DNA of 64,000 bases, taken from Lathyrus oleraceus (lineage: Eukaryota > Streptophyta > Magnoliopsida > Fabales > Fabaceae). The translations under genes were made by a program, and so were the position numbers. The stretch covers positions 444,751,816 through 444,815,815 of the forward strand of contig NC_066581.1 in the NCBI RefSeq assembly GCF_024323335.1. Reading direction: 5' to 3'. The notes beneath the pieces are model-generated. The model saw only the letters and a list, made by a program, of their open reading frames with translations, was not told where the DNA came from and made no database searches. Below, piece by piece: positions 47,861-57,523 of this stretch (its first letter is position 1; each line of letters begins with the position of its first letter).

Positions 47861-47875
47861 AACTCTCCCACACTT
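47861..47875 (-). other. Polypurine tract of the Athila element
   Basis: On the minus strand AAGTGTGGGAGAGTT directly precedes the 3' LTR, after TTGAGGACAAGCAAAGG; this is the standard Athila-type plus-strand priming site. Confidence 0.8.
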
Positions 47876-48833
47876 AAACCTTTGCTTGTCCTCAAGCAAA
47901 ACATTGAAAAGCTCATAAAAGAAAAACTGGTGTAAACGAGTGCTTCAGGTAGAAATTCTAAGTTCAAGTCGGGATGCAGTGATAGGTACTACTTGAGTGG
48001 ACTAAGGGTATCATGATAACACTAATCCGCAAATACGGACATAAACTTCATTCCTATATTAACCAACCCATATTATCCCACAATACCTAGGCCTTCCTCT
48101 TCATCTCTTTTTGTGTCCTTTTCATTCAGGCGCAATCACATTAAGCCCGTTATCTGTACATGCTTCATAGTAGAGTGGCCTGTTAGTGATTATGATCAGA
48201 GCTTGGGGTATCTGGCACATCAACATGTGTAAACCCTTTTATTGGACCCAACTGTAGTTGTGGGGGATCGGATCGTAATCCGCCCTACCGAGTTCAGTGC
48301 CAGATACCTCTGAACCAATCAACAGTGGGTACTGCTTTTCTTTTTCTTTTTCTTTTTCTTTTTGTAGCAATTTTTTACAATTCTTTGGTTTAAATGACTT
48401 TGTGAGGGTCACCTATACCGGAGTTGCCTTTTTGCTTTCTTTTTTTTGGTTTTTTTTGTTTTTCTGGATCATTCACTTATTTGCATCGGTCCCCTACGTA
48501 GAGGATGCGTAGGCCGAAGCTGACTGCTGAGATAAACTACTAAGGACTTATACGGAAATGATGATTATGGCCATGGTATATGGGGTTTCGGGAATGATTC
48601 CTATATTTACGAAGCTTATGGTGCTAAAACAGATACTGATGTTTCGCAAAGTTCTCCCAAGTCACCGCATCCTTACTCAAAACATTTCTTAAAAACCTGA
48701 AAACTTTTGGAATAACACTATTTTCTTCTACAAAAGAATTTTGGTGGGGCGAAAGGTATGGCGTGGTAGGATTGTACTAAGGATCTACTATATTTGGTGA
48801 CTCGTCAGACTCATGCATTATACTAAAAAGAAA

Positions 48834-48900
48834 AATAAACAACTAAAAGGGAAATTAAACAACTAAAAGGGAAATTAAACAACTAAAAGGAAATAAACAG
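48834..48900. repeat. 20-bp tandem repeat, three copies
   Basis: Unit AACTAAAAGGGAAATTAAAC, three near-perfect copies, within the Athila 3' non-coding region. Confidence 0.9.
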
Positions 48901-49146
48901 TCTAAAAACAACAAATAAAACTGGAAATAAAAGGAAAACGATAAATGCTCCTCCCACACTTAAATCTAACATTGTCCCCAATGTTTCGAAATAGGATAAG
49001 GAGGGGTTACCTGGAAACCTATTGCGGACCACTAGTGCCCTCGCCATCCTGAGGTGGACGATGGGATCGGGAACGACGACGGTCTCTCTGATCCATCCTC
49101 GCCTGCAGGGCATCCTGAGCGGTCCTCACATCTCGAAGGTGGATAT

Positions 49147-49148
<2 letters not shown>

Positions 49149-49198
<50 letters not shown>
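49149..49198. repeat. (AT)n microsatellite, about 25 units
   Basis: An uninterrupted alternating AT run of about 50 bases in the Athila 3' region, just beyond the stop of the env-like ORF. Confidence 0.95.
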
Positions 49199-49204
<6 letters not shown>

Positions 49205-49317
49205 AATACTAATGTGTAGTAGTAGTTTATATACGATCCAAATGCGATAAAAAAAATTGAGTAATGCAAATACGATAAATATATGAAAGAAAACTAAAGT
49301 GAAATGAAATGGTGAGA

Positions 49318-50550
49318 TCAGGTATCAGGGGAGTCATCTTCCTGAGTGGATCCACGGAGCACGACTATCTCCTGCCTGAGCTCTGCGATCTCCTGATATA
49401 GACAGTCGGCTTCAGTAGCATGGGTGAGATCAGACACTCCAATCTGTAAAGTTAGGTCCGCCATTTCCTGTCTAAGCGCTGCAATCTCTCTACGGCACTC
49501 AGCAATCTGGGTGCGTATGTCGGGTGTCTGCAATGAATGATTATTAGAGAGAACAGTGATTCTAGGAGATGGTGGTGCAGGTGTGTATTCAGCAACTGGG
49601 GGCGATCTCGGCCCCTCAACGGTCTCTCCCTGGCCCTCTAGAGCATAACTCCAATTCGCTGGATCATGCACATTGGTCATCATAGGGTCTGGCAATGTGA
49701 AGTAATGCATGGCCTCGCTGTCGACTAGCAGTCGGAACTGACATGGGTGGAAAGAGGCTCTCCTCATCAATCCTCTGGTCAAACAGAAATCGATGTCCAT
49801 GGTAGTGTGTCCATAGTAGATCCGAAGATGTGACAGCTTGCGAGACAGACCCAAAGCGACAGCAATCTGTGTGATGATTCCACCAACATGGATGACTTCT
49901 TTGGTGGATCTAGAGATACCACTGAGATTATTCAATAAAAAGTTCCCACATGCTACTGGGCGAGACTGGGATGCGCAAAATAGTAGGAAGATCTCCTCTT
50001 CACTTAGTAGAGTCTCTGCATCCTGTCTTCCCAAGAAGGAATGTGCTAATATCATCTGAAAATATCTGAAGGCTGGGTTATGTATGACATAAGATAACTG
50101 TGTAGATGGATCCTGGCTTCCGCCACCTAATATATCACTCCAAAACTTCTCCACCTCCTTACCCAGAAAATATCCCAAAGGTGTCTCCGGGATAACATCA
50201 GGAGTGGTCTGGAAACCCAATAAGTCGCCGAACTCTTTCTGGCTGAAGGAGTACTCAACTCCAAAAAGTCTGAAAGCAGCATACCCATCTGGTCCAGAAT
50301 ATGGGTCGTAGTCGAATGAACTCAGGAACTCCAAAGTCAGGTTCCTATATGTGTTATTCAAGTCATCAGCAAATTCGTCCCAGTGGAGCTGGTGGCTAAG
50401 GAATCGGATACTAGGCTCGATACCCAGTCCCTCCATACAGTGATGATCAGGATAACGTGTGGGTCCCATAGGGCGTTGGTATAAAGCAATGTAGCGCTCC
50501 CTCTGAGCATTGTCTCTATAGGCAACATGCATGTCATCAAAACCCTGCAT
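49318..50550 (-). CDS. Athila env-like ORF (about 410 aa)
   Basis: This is the extra ORF downstream of integrase in Athila elements, often called env-like; the function is unproven. I take the first in-frame ATG (50550); the frame is open further to 50595 and a splice-acceptor-like TATTTTCAG ends at 50575, in line with reports that this ORF is expressed from a spliced RNA. Features: LTLEFLSSFDYDPY, FRLFGVEYSFSQKEFGDLLGF, a middle resembling the Athila ORF-1 family (Pfam ATHILA), a Pro-rich segment (PRSPPVAEYTPAPPSP) and a C-terminal coiled coil (AECRREIAALRQEMADL; YQEIAELRQEIVVL). No signal peptide or clear membrane segment is evident. The frame is intact. Confidence 0.8.
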   Translation of the reverse strand: MQGFDDMHVAYRDNAQRERYIALYQRPMGPTRYPDHHCMEGLGIEPSIRFLSHQLHWDEFADDLNNTYRNLTLEFLSSFDYDPYSGPDGYAAFRLFGVEYSFSQKEFGDLLGFQTTPDVIPETPLGYFLGKEVEKFWSDILGGGSQDPSTQLSYVIHNPAFRYFQMILAHSFLGRQDAETLLSEEEIFLLFCASQSRPVACGNFLLNNLSGISRSTKEVIHVGGIITQIAVALGLSRKLSHLRIYYGHTTMDIDFCLTRGLMRRASFHPCQFRLLVDSEAMHYFTLPDPMMTNVHDPANWSYALEGQGETVEGPRSPPVAEYTPAPPSPRITVLSNNHSLQTPDIRTQIAECRREIAALRQEMADLTLQIGVSDLTHATEADCLYQEIAELRQEIVVLRGSTQEDDSPDT

Positions 50551-50715
50551 CCTGTAAAAGTTAGGAAAGTGATCCTGAAAATACAAACCATTCAAACTCT
50601 AGTCTCAATGCAAAATAAGATAAAATAAAATAAAGATAAAAATAAATGTAAATAAATGCAAAAAAAAGTAAAATGAAAAGAAAAACCATGGGTTGCCTCC
50701 CACGCAGCGCTTGTT

Positions 50716-50738
50716 TAACGTCATTAGCTTGACGGTTA
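50716..50738. other. Hairpin between integrase stop and env-like ORF
   Basis: Inverted repeat TAACGTCA / TGACGGTTA with a 6-base loop, four bases beyond the integrase stop codon (50743). The surrounding GGTTGCCTCCCACGCAGCGC is, from memory, a conserved stretch in plant Athila-type elements. It could act in RNA processing or be a terminator-like structure. Confidence 0.6.
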
Positions 50739-50742
50739 GAAC

Positions 50743-51579
50743 TTATACACCTGTAATAGTATGAATCGGTGGATCAATCAGGGTGTGGCTTGAGTAGTAT
50801 GCTGGAATGTCTCCTCCTTCATAGAGCTTCAGTCTTTGTCCATTTACAATGAATGTACTACAGGTATCGTTCTTGATTTCTACGGCTCCGGATCTCAGAA
50901 TCTTGGATACTTCGAAGGGGCCAGTCCATCTTGAACGTAGCTTTCCAGGGAAAAGTCGTAACCTAGTGTTGAAAAGGAGAACAAAATCGCCTACATTGAA
51001 GTTTTTCTTTACTATTCTTTTGTCATGATAGGCTTTTGTCCTCTCTTTATATATTTTTGCATTTTCATAGGTAGATTGCCTAAGTTCTTCTAATTTATGA
51101 ATGTCCAGGATACGCTTTTCTCCATCGGCTAAGTAGTCTAAATTCAAAGTTTTAATGGCCCAATAGGCCTTATGCTCTAACTCGAATGGTAAGTGACAAG
51201 ATTTTCCATAAACTAGTTGGTAAGGAGTAATTCCTATAGGGGTTTTGAAAGCGGTTCTATAGGCCCATAATGCTTCTTGAAGCTTCTGAGACCAGTCTCT
51301 CCTAGAAATAGAAATAGTTTTCTCTAGGATTTGTTTTATCTCCCTATTAGATACTTCTACTTGGCCACTAGTTTGTGGGTGGTATGGGGTTGCTACTTTA
51401 TGCCTAACTCCATATTTTCTTGAAAGTTTGTCAAATATTCTCGATATAAAGTGTGATCCTCCATCGCTTATGACCAAACGTGGTGTTCCAAATATAGGGA
51501 ATATATAGTTTTTAAATAATCTGATTACTACCCTAGTGTCATTTGTGGGTGCGGCTATATCTTCAATCCACTTAGACAT
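50743..51579 (-). pseudogene. Athila integrase, N-terminally truncated
   Basis: The open frame begins at [14 protein letters not shown]; a few upstream codons (LAVDY) belong to the same domain, back to about 51597. It retains the second catalytic acid (VISDGGSHF), the third ([11 protein letters not shown]), and the C-terminal domain ([28 protein letters not shown]). The HHCC zinc finger and the first catalytic Asp are missing because of a deletion that joins it, out of frame, to the start of RT. The reading frame is otherwise intact to the stop at 50743. It cannot be an active integrase on its own. Confidence 0.9.
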
Positions 51580-51590
51580 ATAATCTACAG

Positions 51591-54416
51591 CTAGTGGCCT
51601 TTATCATTTTGCACGACTGTGATGCCTCCCTTTTTAGGTACTACATGCACAGGGCTCACCCACTTACTATCCGAGATCTGGTAGATTATACCTGCCTCAA
51701 GTAACTTAAGAACTTCGTTCTTAACAACATCACTCATTATAGGATTTATTCTTCTCTGATGCATCTTAGAGGGTTTTGAATCTTCTTCTAACGAAATCTG
51801 ATGCATGCATACGGACGGGCTTCTACCTTTCAGGTCAGAGATATTATATCCTAAGGTTGAGGGATATTTCCGTAAAATGTCTAAAAGTTGGTTCGTCTCC
51901 TCTTGGCTCAAGGTAGCACTGACTATAACTGGGCGGTTCATCTTTTCATTGAGGAACTCATATCTCAGGTTCTTAGGCAGTTCCTTAAGTTCTAAGGTTG
52001 GTTTCTTAGGGCATGGCATATGATCTGGGGTAAGGGATAAACATTCGTAAAGGTTATCATCGATGTAAGGTTCTTTAAAGTCATCATCTTCCTTTATGGG
52101 GGTTGATGGTAACTTGATAATTTCTTTTTGTTCTAATTCTCTAACACATTCATCAATGATATCTAAGGCATAACACGAGTCTCCCATCACAGGTGCCATA
52201 AGAAATTTCGAAAGTATAAATTCTATTTTCTCGTCACCTACCTCAAATGTCAACTTTCCTTTCTTGACATCTATTATGGCTCCTGCAGTTGATAAGAATG
52301 GTCTACCTAAAAGAATTGGTATATCATTGTCCTCTTTGATGTCCTTGATGACAAAATCAGTAGGGATAAATAGTTGACCTATCCTAACAGGGACATATTC
52401 TAAAATGCCTATCGGATATTTGACAGATCTATCGGCTAACTGAAGTGACATCTTAGTGGGTTGTAATTCTCCTAAGTTTAACCTCTCACAAACTGCTAGA
52501 GGCATTAAACTCACACTAGCTCCTAAGTCTAGAAAAGCTTTATCGATGACATGATTACCCAAAAGGCAAGGAATGGAGAAATTTCCAGGATCCTTATCTT
52601 TCTTTGCTAATTTGTCCTCGGAAATAGCATTACATTCCAAAGGCTTCGGATCGTCAAGTCTATGTTTGTTGGTAAGGATGTCTTTCAGAAACTTTGCATA
52701 AGAAGGTATTTGGGTGATGGCTTCTGTGAAAGGGTTTTCTACATGACGTTTTTCTATAACTTTAATAAATTTTTGGTACTGTTTATTGATCTGGGTTGGT
52801 TTGAGTCTTTGCGGATATGGTATAGGTGGTTTATATGGCGGGGGCGGTACGTAAATTTTATCTTTAGGTTCTTCTCCTTTCTCTCGACCATCCTGGTTTT
52901 CAGATTCTTCTGGTTCCTTTACTTTGTCCGGGGGTTTGGTACATTCCTTAGAAGTTTCGGGTTCACTCAGTCTTGGGTTTGGTGGCTCATCATAAGCGTT
53001 CCCACTTCTTAGGGTAATGGCATTGGCTTGTCCTCTCGAATTTTGTTGAGGTTGTCCAGGGAATTGTCCTTCAGGTGTAGTATGAGGGGCTTGGTTTAAA
53101 GCTACCTGAGAGATCTGTGTTTCAAGCATCTTGGTATGAGTAACTATTTGGTCAACCTTGGTTCCTAACTGAGTAATCAATTCGTTAACATGAATGTTTT
53201 GATTCATGAACTCCTTGTTTTGTTGGGTTTGAGCGGTGATAAAATTTTCCATAATTTTCTCAAGGCTCGGTTTTGGTGGTACAGGTTGCATAGGTTGATT
53301 TGATATAAGGGCTTGATAACTAGGTCCCGTGGGTGCATTATTTTGAATTGGGTTATTGTTTCTATAGGAGAAGTTAGGGTGATTCCTCCATCCAGGGTTA
53401 TAGGTATTTGAATATGGGTTCCCTTGGGTGTAGTTCACTTGCTCGGAGTGGGTTTCGTTTAATAGACTGCATTCAGCGGATTGGTGTCCTTGGGTTCCAC
53501 ATATCTCACAATCCGACGAAACTGCGGCTACAGTATTCGGGTTCGTGTACATATGCTCGACTTTGAGAGCTAATGCGTCCATTTTAGCTTGCATCATGTC
53601 TATAGAGCTTAGTTCATGCACTCCTCCTTGGGCTTCCTTCTTCTCCACTGTCGCTCGTTCGACTCCCCATGATTGATGGTTTTGAGCCATGTCTTCGATG
53701 AGGGCACTAGCTTCAGGGTAAGGTTTGTTCATCAGAGCACCGCCTGCGGCAGCGTCGATGGTCATCTTTGTGTTATAATGAAGTCCATTATAGAAGATTT
53801 GAATGATTAACCAATTTTCTAAACCATGATGTGGGCATGCTCGTAACAACTCTTTATATCTCTCCCAAACTTCGAATAGCGATTCTCCTTGGTTTTGGGT
53901 AAATCTAGTTATATGGTTTCGAAGAACAGCGGTCTTACTCGGGGGAAAATATCTAGCAAGAAAAACTCTTCTAAGGTCATCCCAAGTCGTAATGGAATTG
54001 GGTGGAAGGGAATCTAACCATGATAGGGCTTTATCTCTGAGGGAAAAAGGAAATAATCTTAAACGTATTGCCTCGGGAGAAGCTCCATTGGTTTTAAAAG
54101 TATCTGCTAATTGAAGAAATATTTTTAAATGTTGGTTAGGGTTCTCGGTAGCGAGACCCGCGAATTGTCTCTGTTGCACTAATTGCAACAAGGATGGTTT
54201 AAGTTCAAAATTATTGGTTGGGATGATTGGGTTTCCTATACTAGAACTAGGTTCTTCGTTAGATGGTTGAGCGAAATCTTTAAGAGGTCTTTGGTTTTGA
54301 TCTTCGGCCATAGCTCTCTTAATTCTATGAAAGAATAAACGTGCACGAGCGTAAGGTTCAGGTTCCGCCAGAGGATTTACTAAACTTAAACTTCCGGTAC
54401 TGCGAGTTCTTCGCAT
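51591..54416 (-). CDS. Athila gag-protease with RT start (941 aa)
   Basis: A single open frame from ATG 54416, 67 bases after the PBS. Gag: gag core [64 protein letters not shown]; zinc knuckle [14 protein letters not shown] (CX2CX4HX4C, about residue 300); Gln/Pro-rich linker; ITLRSGN motif before protease. Protease: [20 protein letters not shown] with DLGAS as the active site usual in Athila, and [17 protein letters not shown]. The last 70 or so residues begin RT ([37 protein letters not shown]) and stop at 51591 at a deletion junction. There are no frame lesions. Gag could still be made, so mobilisation in trans by an autonomous Athila is conceivable. Confidence 0.92.
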   Translation of the reverse strand: MRRTRSTGSLSLVNPLAEPEPYARARLFFHRIKRAMAEDQNQRPLKDFAQPSNEEPSSSIGNPIIPTNNFELKPSLLQLVQQRQFAGLATENPNQHLKIFLQLADTFKTNGASPEAIRLRLFPFSLRDKALSWLDSLPPNSITTWDDLRRVFLARYFPPSKTAVLRNHITRFTQNQGESLFEVWERYKELLRACPHHGLENWLIIQIFYNGLHYNTKMTIDAAAGGALMNKPYPEASALIEDMAQNHQSWGVERATVEKKEAQGGVHELSSIDMMQAKMDALALKVEHMYTNPNTVAAVSSDCEICGTQGHQSAECSLLNETHSEQVNYTQGNPYSNTYNPGWRNHPNFSYRNNNPIQNNAPTGPSYQALISNQPMQPVPPKPSLEKIMENFITAQTQQNKEFMNQNIHVNELITQLGTKVDQIVTHTKMLETQISQVALNQAPHTTPEGQFPGQPQQNSRGQANAITLRSGNAYDEPPNPRLSEPETSKECTKPPDKVKEPEESENQDGREKGEEPKDKIYVPPPPYKPPIPYPQRLKPTQINKQYQKFIKVIEKRHVENPFTEAITQIPSYAKFLKDILTNKHRLDDPKPLECNAISEDKLAKKDKDPGNFSIPCLLGNHVIDKAFLDLGASVSLMPLAVCERLNLGELQPTKMSLQLADRSVKYPIGILEYVPVRIGQLFIPTDFVIKDIKEDNDIPILLGRPFLSTAGAIIDVKKGKLTFEVGDEKIEFILSKFLMAPVMGDSCYALDIIDECVRELEQKEIIKLPSTPIKEDDDFKEPYIDDNLYECLSLTPDHMPCPKKPTLELKELPKNLRYEFLNEKMNRPVIVSATLSQEETNQLLDILRKYPSTLGYNISDLKGRSPSVCMHQISLEEDSKPSKMHQRRINPIMSDVVKNEVLKLLEAGIIYQISDSKWVSPVHVVPKKGGITVVQNDKGH

Positions 54417-54483
54417 TGACCGGCGGGAAATAACCTAAGTCTAAACGATATAACAACAGGAAAATGAAATTTGACGAAATTGG

Positions 54484-54501
54484 TCCCCGGCAACGGTCAA
54501 A
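54484..54501 (-). other. Primer binding site of the Athila element
   Basis: On the minus strand TTTGACCGTTGCCGGGGA, five to six bases after the LTR end. The last 13 bases match the tRNA-Asp-complementary site TGGCGCCGTTGCCGGGGA of Athila elements; the first five differ. Confidence 0.7.
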
Positions 54502-55303
54502 AAACTTGATGCGTTGTTAAACTTGGTGTTCGCAAGTGTACGAACGCGTCAGAGTAATATAAAAGATTATCGAACCACAGAGACCAAGTGTCAATCTATC
54601 GTTATCTGTTGTTATTGTGTTTATCAAAGGCAGTCAAAATAGGTGTTTTTGTAGTGTGCAATGAATAGTAAAGTATTGAAAATAGAATATAATTTATAAA
54701 GACAGGGTCGAATGTAATTCACGTAATCAGTTGATAATCCAAGTACTTGCTAATAGAACTACTTATGGGCAATGTTTCCTACTTTGAAAAGAACTAATTT
54801 AACAGGAACTGTCGCTTTCGCGTATTCAGAACCGAGTTGTACTCCCTAATCAAACCCTCTTATTGTCACTTATAAAAAGGTGCGCATTGCGTTAGAGCAG
54901 TAAACCTATTTTTAAGAAATATAGTATCTTAACTAAGTTGAAAAGTATTATAACCTGGATTTCTTAACCAAAAGAGGTTCTTACGAACCATACTCTAAAC
55001 TTATAAACGCGTCCGAAAATAGTTTTAAAATCTCTTTTCTCCTTGATGTTAAAAACTCCTAATGAACTAGACAAAGCGCTTTCGTTGTTTTGAAATAGTT
55101 AAAAACAATTAAGTTTATAAATACGTTGGACGACTTTCGATCTTACCTAACGGAATTGAAGTGCGGGAAAACTTAAGTTGAAAGTTAAAATAGCCCTTAA
55201 GTGTTTCTACGAACAATTGTATGGAGTATCGGTTTAATTACGATCCTTACATTCTAACCTTTTAGATTTAGTTAGACATGGTAAAGTAAAAGTGCATTAA
55301 AGT

Positions 55304-55553
55304 AAATAAAAGTAGTGCGAGTGCGAGAAATAAATAAAAGTAGTGCGAGTGCGAGAATTAAATAATTTAAAATGAGTGCGAGGAAATAAATAATTTAAAG
55401 CGAGTGCGGGGAAATAAATAAAGTAAAAGCGAGTGCGAGGAAATAAATAAAGTAAAGGCGAGTGCGGGAAATAAATAAAGTAAAGGCGTGTGCGGGAAAT
55501 AAATAAAGTAAAGGCGAGTGCGGGAAATAAATAAAGTAAAGGCGAGTAATGAA
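55304..55553. repeat. Tandem array in the 5' LTR, about 30-bp units
   Basis: Same unit family and near-identical unit order as 46956-47210, showing that the array existed before this insertion. Confidence 0.9.
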
Positions 55554-55806
55554 AACCTGCTCCAATCGGAGGGTTGAGTAAATTGCAATACGGAAAAGAA
55601 AATGGCGGCAGGATTAACTTCCTTCCAAAATGCTCCAAACTCGATTACAGACTCTATCACAGACTGGATGACACAATTGTGGTAACACTCTAATGCGAAG
55701 CGACTACCACTATAAAATACTGAATATATGCCTAAGTGAAACAAATTTGCTTCTGAGTTTGCCTCTATTCTAAGTTTGGATGATTGTAAAACTGAATTCG
55801 CGTTTC

Positions 55807-55814
55807 TATTTATA
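55807..55814 (-). promoter_or_regulatory. TATA box, Athila 5' LTR (active-promoter position)
   Basis: TATAAATA on the minus strand. Transcripts would start about 30 bases further left and read through the array into gag. Confidence 0.6.
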
Positions 55815-56108
55815 AGCACAAAGTGGGGCGCCTTAGTGGATGTAGTGGGGAAACGTGAGAGTTGAGGAAGTTGGACTTTGACACGTCATGGCTTGGCCTG
55901 TGGCGCCCGCCATGGGGTAGGCCATAAGCACAAAATGCTGATTTTTAGGGTTTTTAGCTCTTTTTCACTCCTTTTCTCGATCGGGGCTCCGATTAAAGTA
56001 AAAACCTGAAAACCAAGGAAAACACAGTAATAACACAACAAAATGACAATAAAATGACTAGAATGATGTGAAATCGGAGTCGAAAATACGTAAATTTTAG
56101 TGTGATCA

Positions 56109-57347
56109 ACCTACCCTTGTGGAGTATGCCTACCTTGTGGGTATACCGATTCTAGACCAGTTGCCATTCAGTGGTTTGGAGAGTATTCCTACTTCTCAAG
56201 AGATAGCAGACATGTTGCACATAGATGAACTCTTGTTGGTGCTCATATGACTACCAAAGGTGGAATTCAAGGTCTCCCTTCTGAGTTCCTCATTGCTCAA
56301 GCTACTGTATATGGGAAGGCCATGAGTGAAGACGCCTTTGAGGCCATATTTGTACTTCTCATCTATGGGTTAGTGTTGTTCCCTAACATCGACAAGTTTG
56401 AGGATGTGAACGCTATTAGGATTTTCTCTACTCTTAATCCCATTCCGACTCTATTGGGTGATACCTATTTCTCTTTGCATATGAGGAATGCAAAGGGTGG
56501 TGGTACCATTGTGTGATGTTTGCCTCTGTTGTATAAGTGGTTTATTTCTCACTTACCGCAAACGGTCGCCTTCAAGGAGAACAAGGGAGGTCTACGGTGG
56601 TCCACGAGACTCATGTCTCTCACTAATGATGATATCTCTTGGTATAACCGTGTGTATGATGGTGTGCAGATTATCGACTCTTGTGGTGAATTCTCCAATG
56701 TACCTCTTCTTGGTACATCTGGTGGGATTAACTACAACCCTGCTTTGGCACGTCGTCAGCTTGGGTTCCCCCTAAAGGATAAACCCAATAACATTTTGTT
56801 AGAGGGAGTGTTCTTTCAGGAGGGTAAAGATCCCCAAGGCTTGAAGGGCAGAATGGTCCACGCTTGGCGCAAGATTCATAAGAAAGGAAGGAAAGAGTTG
56901 GGTCCTAAGAATTGTGTTGCTATGGAGCCTTACACTGCTTGGGTTAGGAAGAGAGCATCTGAGTATCTCATGCCTTACGAGTATCCGAGACCTACACCTT
57001 TGGTTATGGTTGGGCTTTCAACCCTCCCTAACCAAGATGTAGAGGAGTTGAGAGACGAAGACCGATCACGTGCTTGGATCCGTGAAAGGGAGGAGTTGCT
57101 TCAGCAGATCAAGGAGAAGGATGCTTTGATAGAGTTCCTCGAACATCAGGTTATTGATGATCCTGATGATGCATGGACTTCTCTACTTCCTCAGTCTTCT
57201 AGGTTTTGGAAGAGGAAGTATGACCGACTCGTCAAAGAGAAGGAAGATATGGAGGCAGCCTACGAGAAAGAGGTGAAGATGCTTCGTGCATCCTATCTTC
57301 CTGTGTCCCGAGCTTTAGATGATTGTTTCAAGGGATCCATAGGATAA
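56109..57347 (+). pseudogene. Ogre B ORF1, part after the Athila insertion
   Basis: Resumes with the second ACCTA copy and then EYAYLVGIPILDQLPFSGLE in register with copy A. A 1-base loss near 56230 shifts the frame and TGA at 56514-56516 (TGC in A) stops it. From 56520 it is open to the natural end at 57347, with the same charged coiled-coil tail as A (REREELLQQIKEKDALIEFL) and a slightly longer C-terminus (DDCFKGSIG). Together with 45931-46162 it is a full-length but disabled ORF1. Confidence 0.9.
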
Positions 57348-57523
57348 TTATTTTCCTTTTCTCTTGTATATGATTGACAATGCTGTACTTCTTTTCCCGA
57401 TATTATTTGATGAGATATTTCCATATGTGATCAATGTTTAATATTTCCAAAATTTGCAAATAGAACCCTAAAAGTTCATTTGAAAATAAAAGAAAAATCA
57501 TATGCACGAGCATTGCATGCATC
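57348..57523 (+). mobile_element. ORF1-gag spacer of Ogre B
   Basis: A/T-rich, alignable with 27489-27692 of A. Confidence 0.6.

Larger units (their letters stand above)
47876..49317 (-). mobile_element. 3' non-coding region of the Athila element
   Basis: About 1.4 kb with no supported complete gene. It contains a second polypurine-like motif (minus strand AAGTGTGGGAGGAGC, about 48948-48962), three 20-bp tandem units (48834-48900), a TTTTTC run (48340-48362) and an AT microsatellite (49149-49198). Between 49139 and 49020 the minus strand encodes an Arg/Ser/Pro-rich tail (RMDQRDRRRSRSHRPPQDGE, then a stop) that may have belonged to the env-like ORF. Confidence 0.7.
46163..56108 (-). mobile_element. 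Athila-type LTR retrotransposon, internally deleted (9,946 bp)
   Basis: A complete insertion with two LTRs (46163-47860 and 54507-56108), LTR termini TGATCACAC...GCATCA on the element strand, a perfect 5-bp target duplication ACCTA (46158-46162 and 56109-56113), a PBS next to the right LTR and a polypurine tract next to the left LTR. Internal order on the minus strand: gag, protease, first residues of RT, then a direct jump to the integrase core, and finally an env-like ORF. RT body, RNase H, the integrase zinc domain and the first catalytic Asp are absent, so the element cannot transpose alone. Long open frames suggest a fairly recent insertion. Confidence 0.95.
54507..56108 (-). repeat. 5' LTR of the Athila element (1,602 bp)
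   Basis: On the element strand it starts TGATCACACTAAAATTTACG and ends AACAACGCATCA. A TATA box lies at 55807-55814 and the tandem array at 55304-55553 matches that of the other LTR. It is 96 bases shorter than the 3' LTR, mainly because of one gap next to the TATA box. Confidence 0.95.

Noticed and set aside
52662..53012. Plus-strand ORF of 116 codons within the Athila region
   Set aside because: Antisense shadow of the gag-protease frame.
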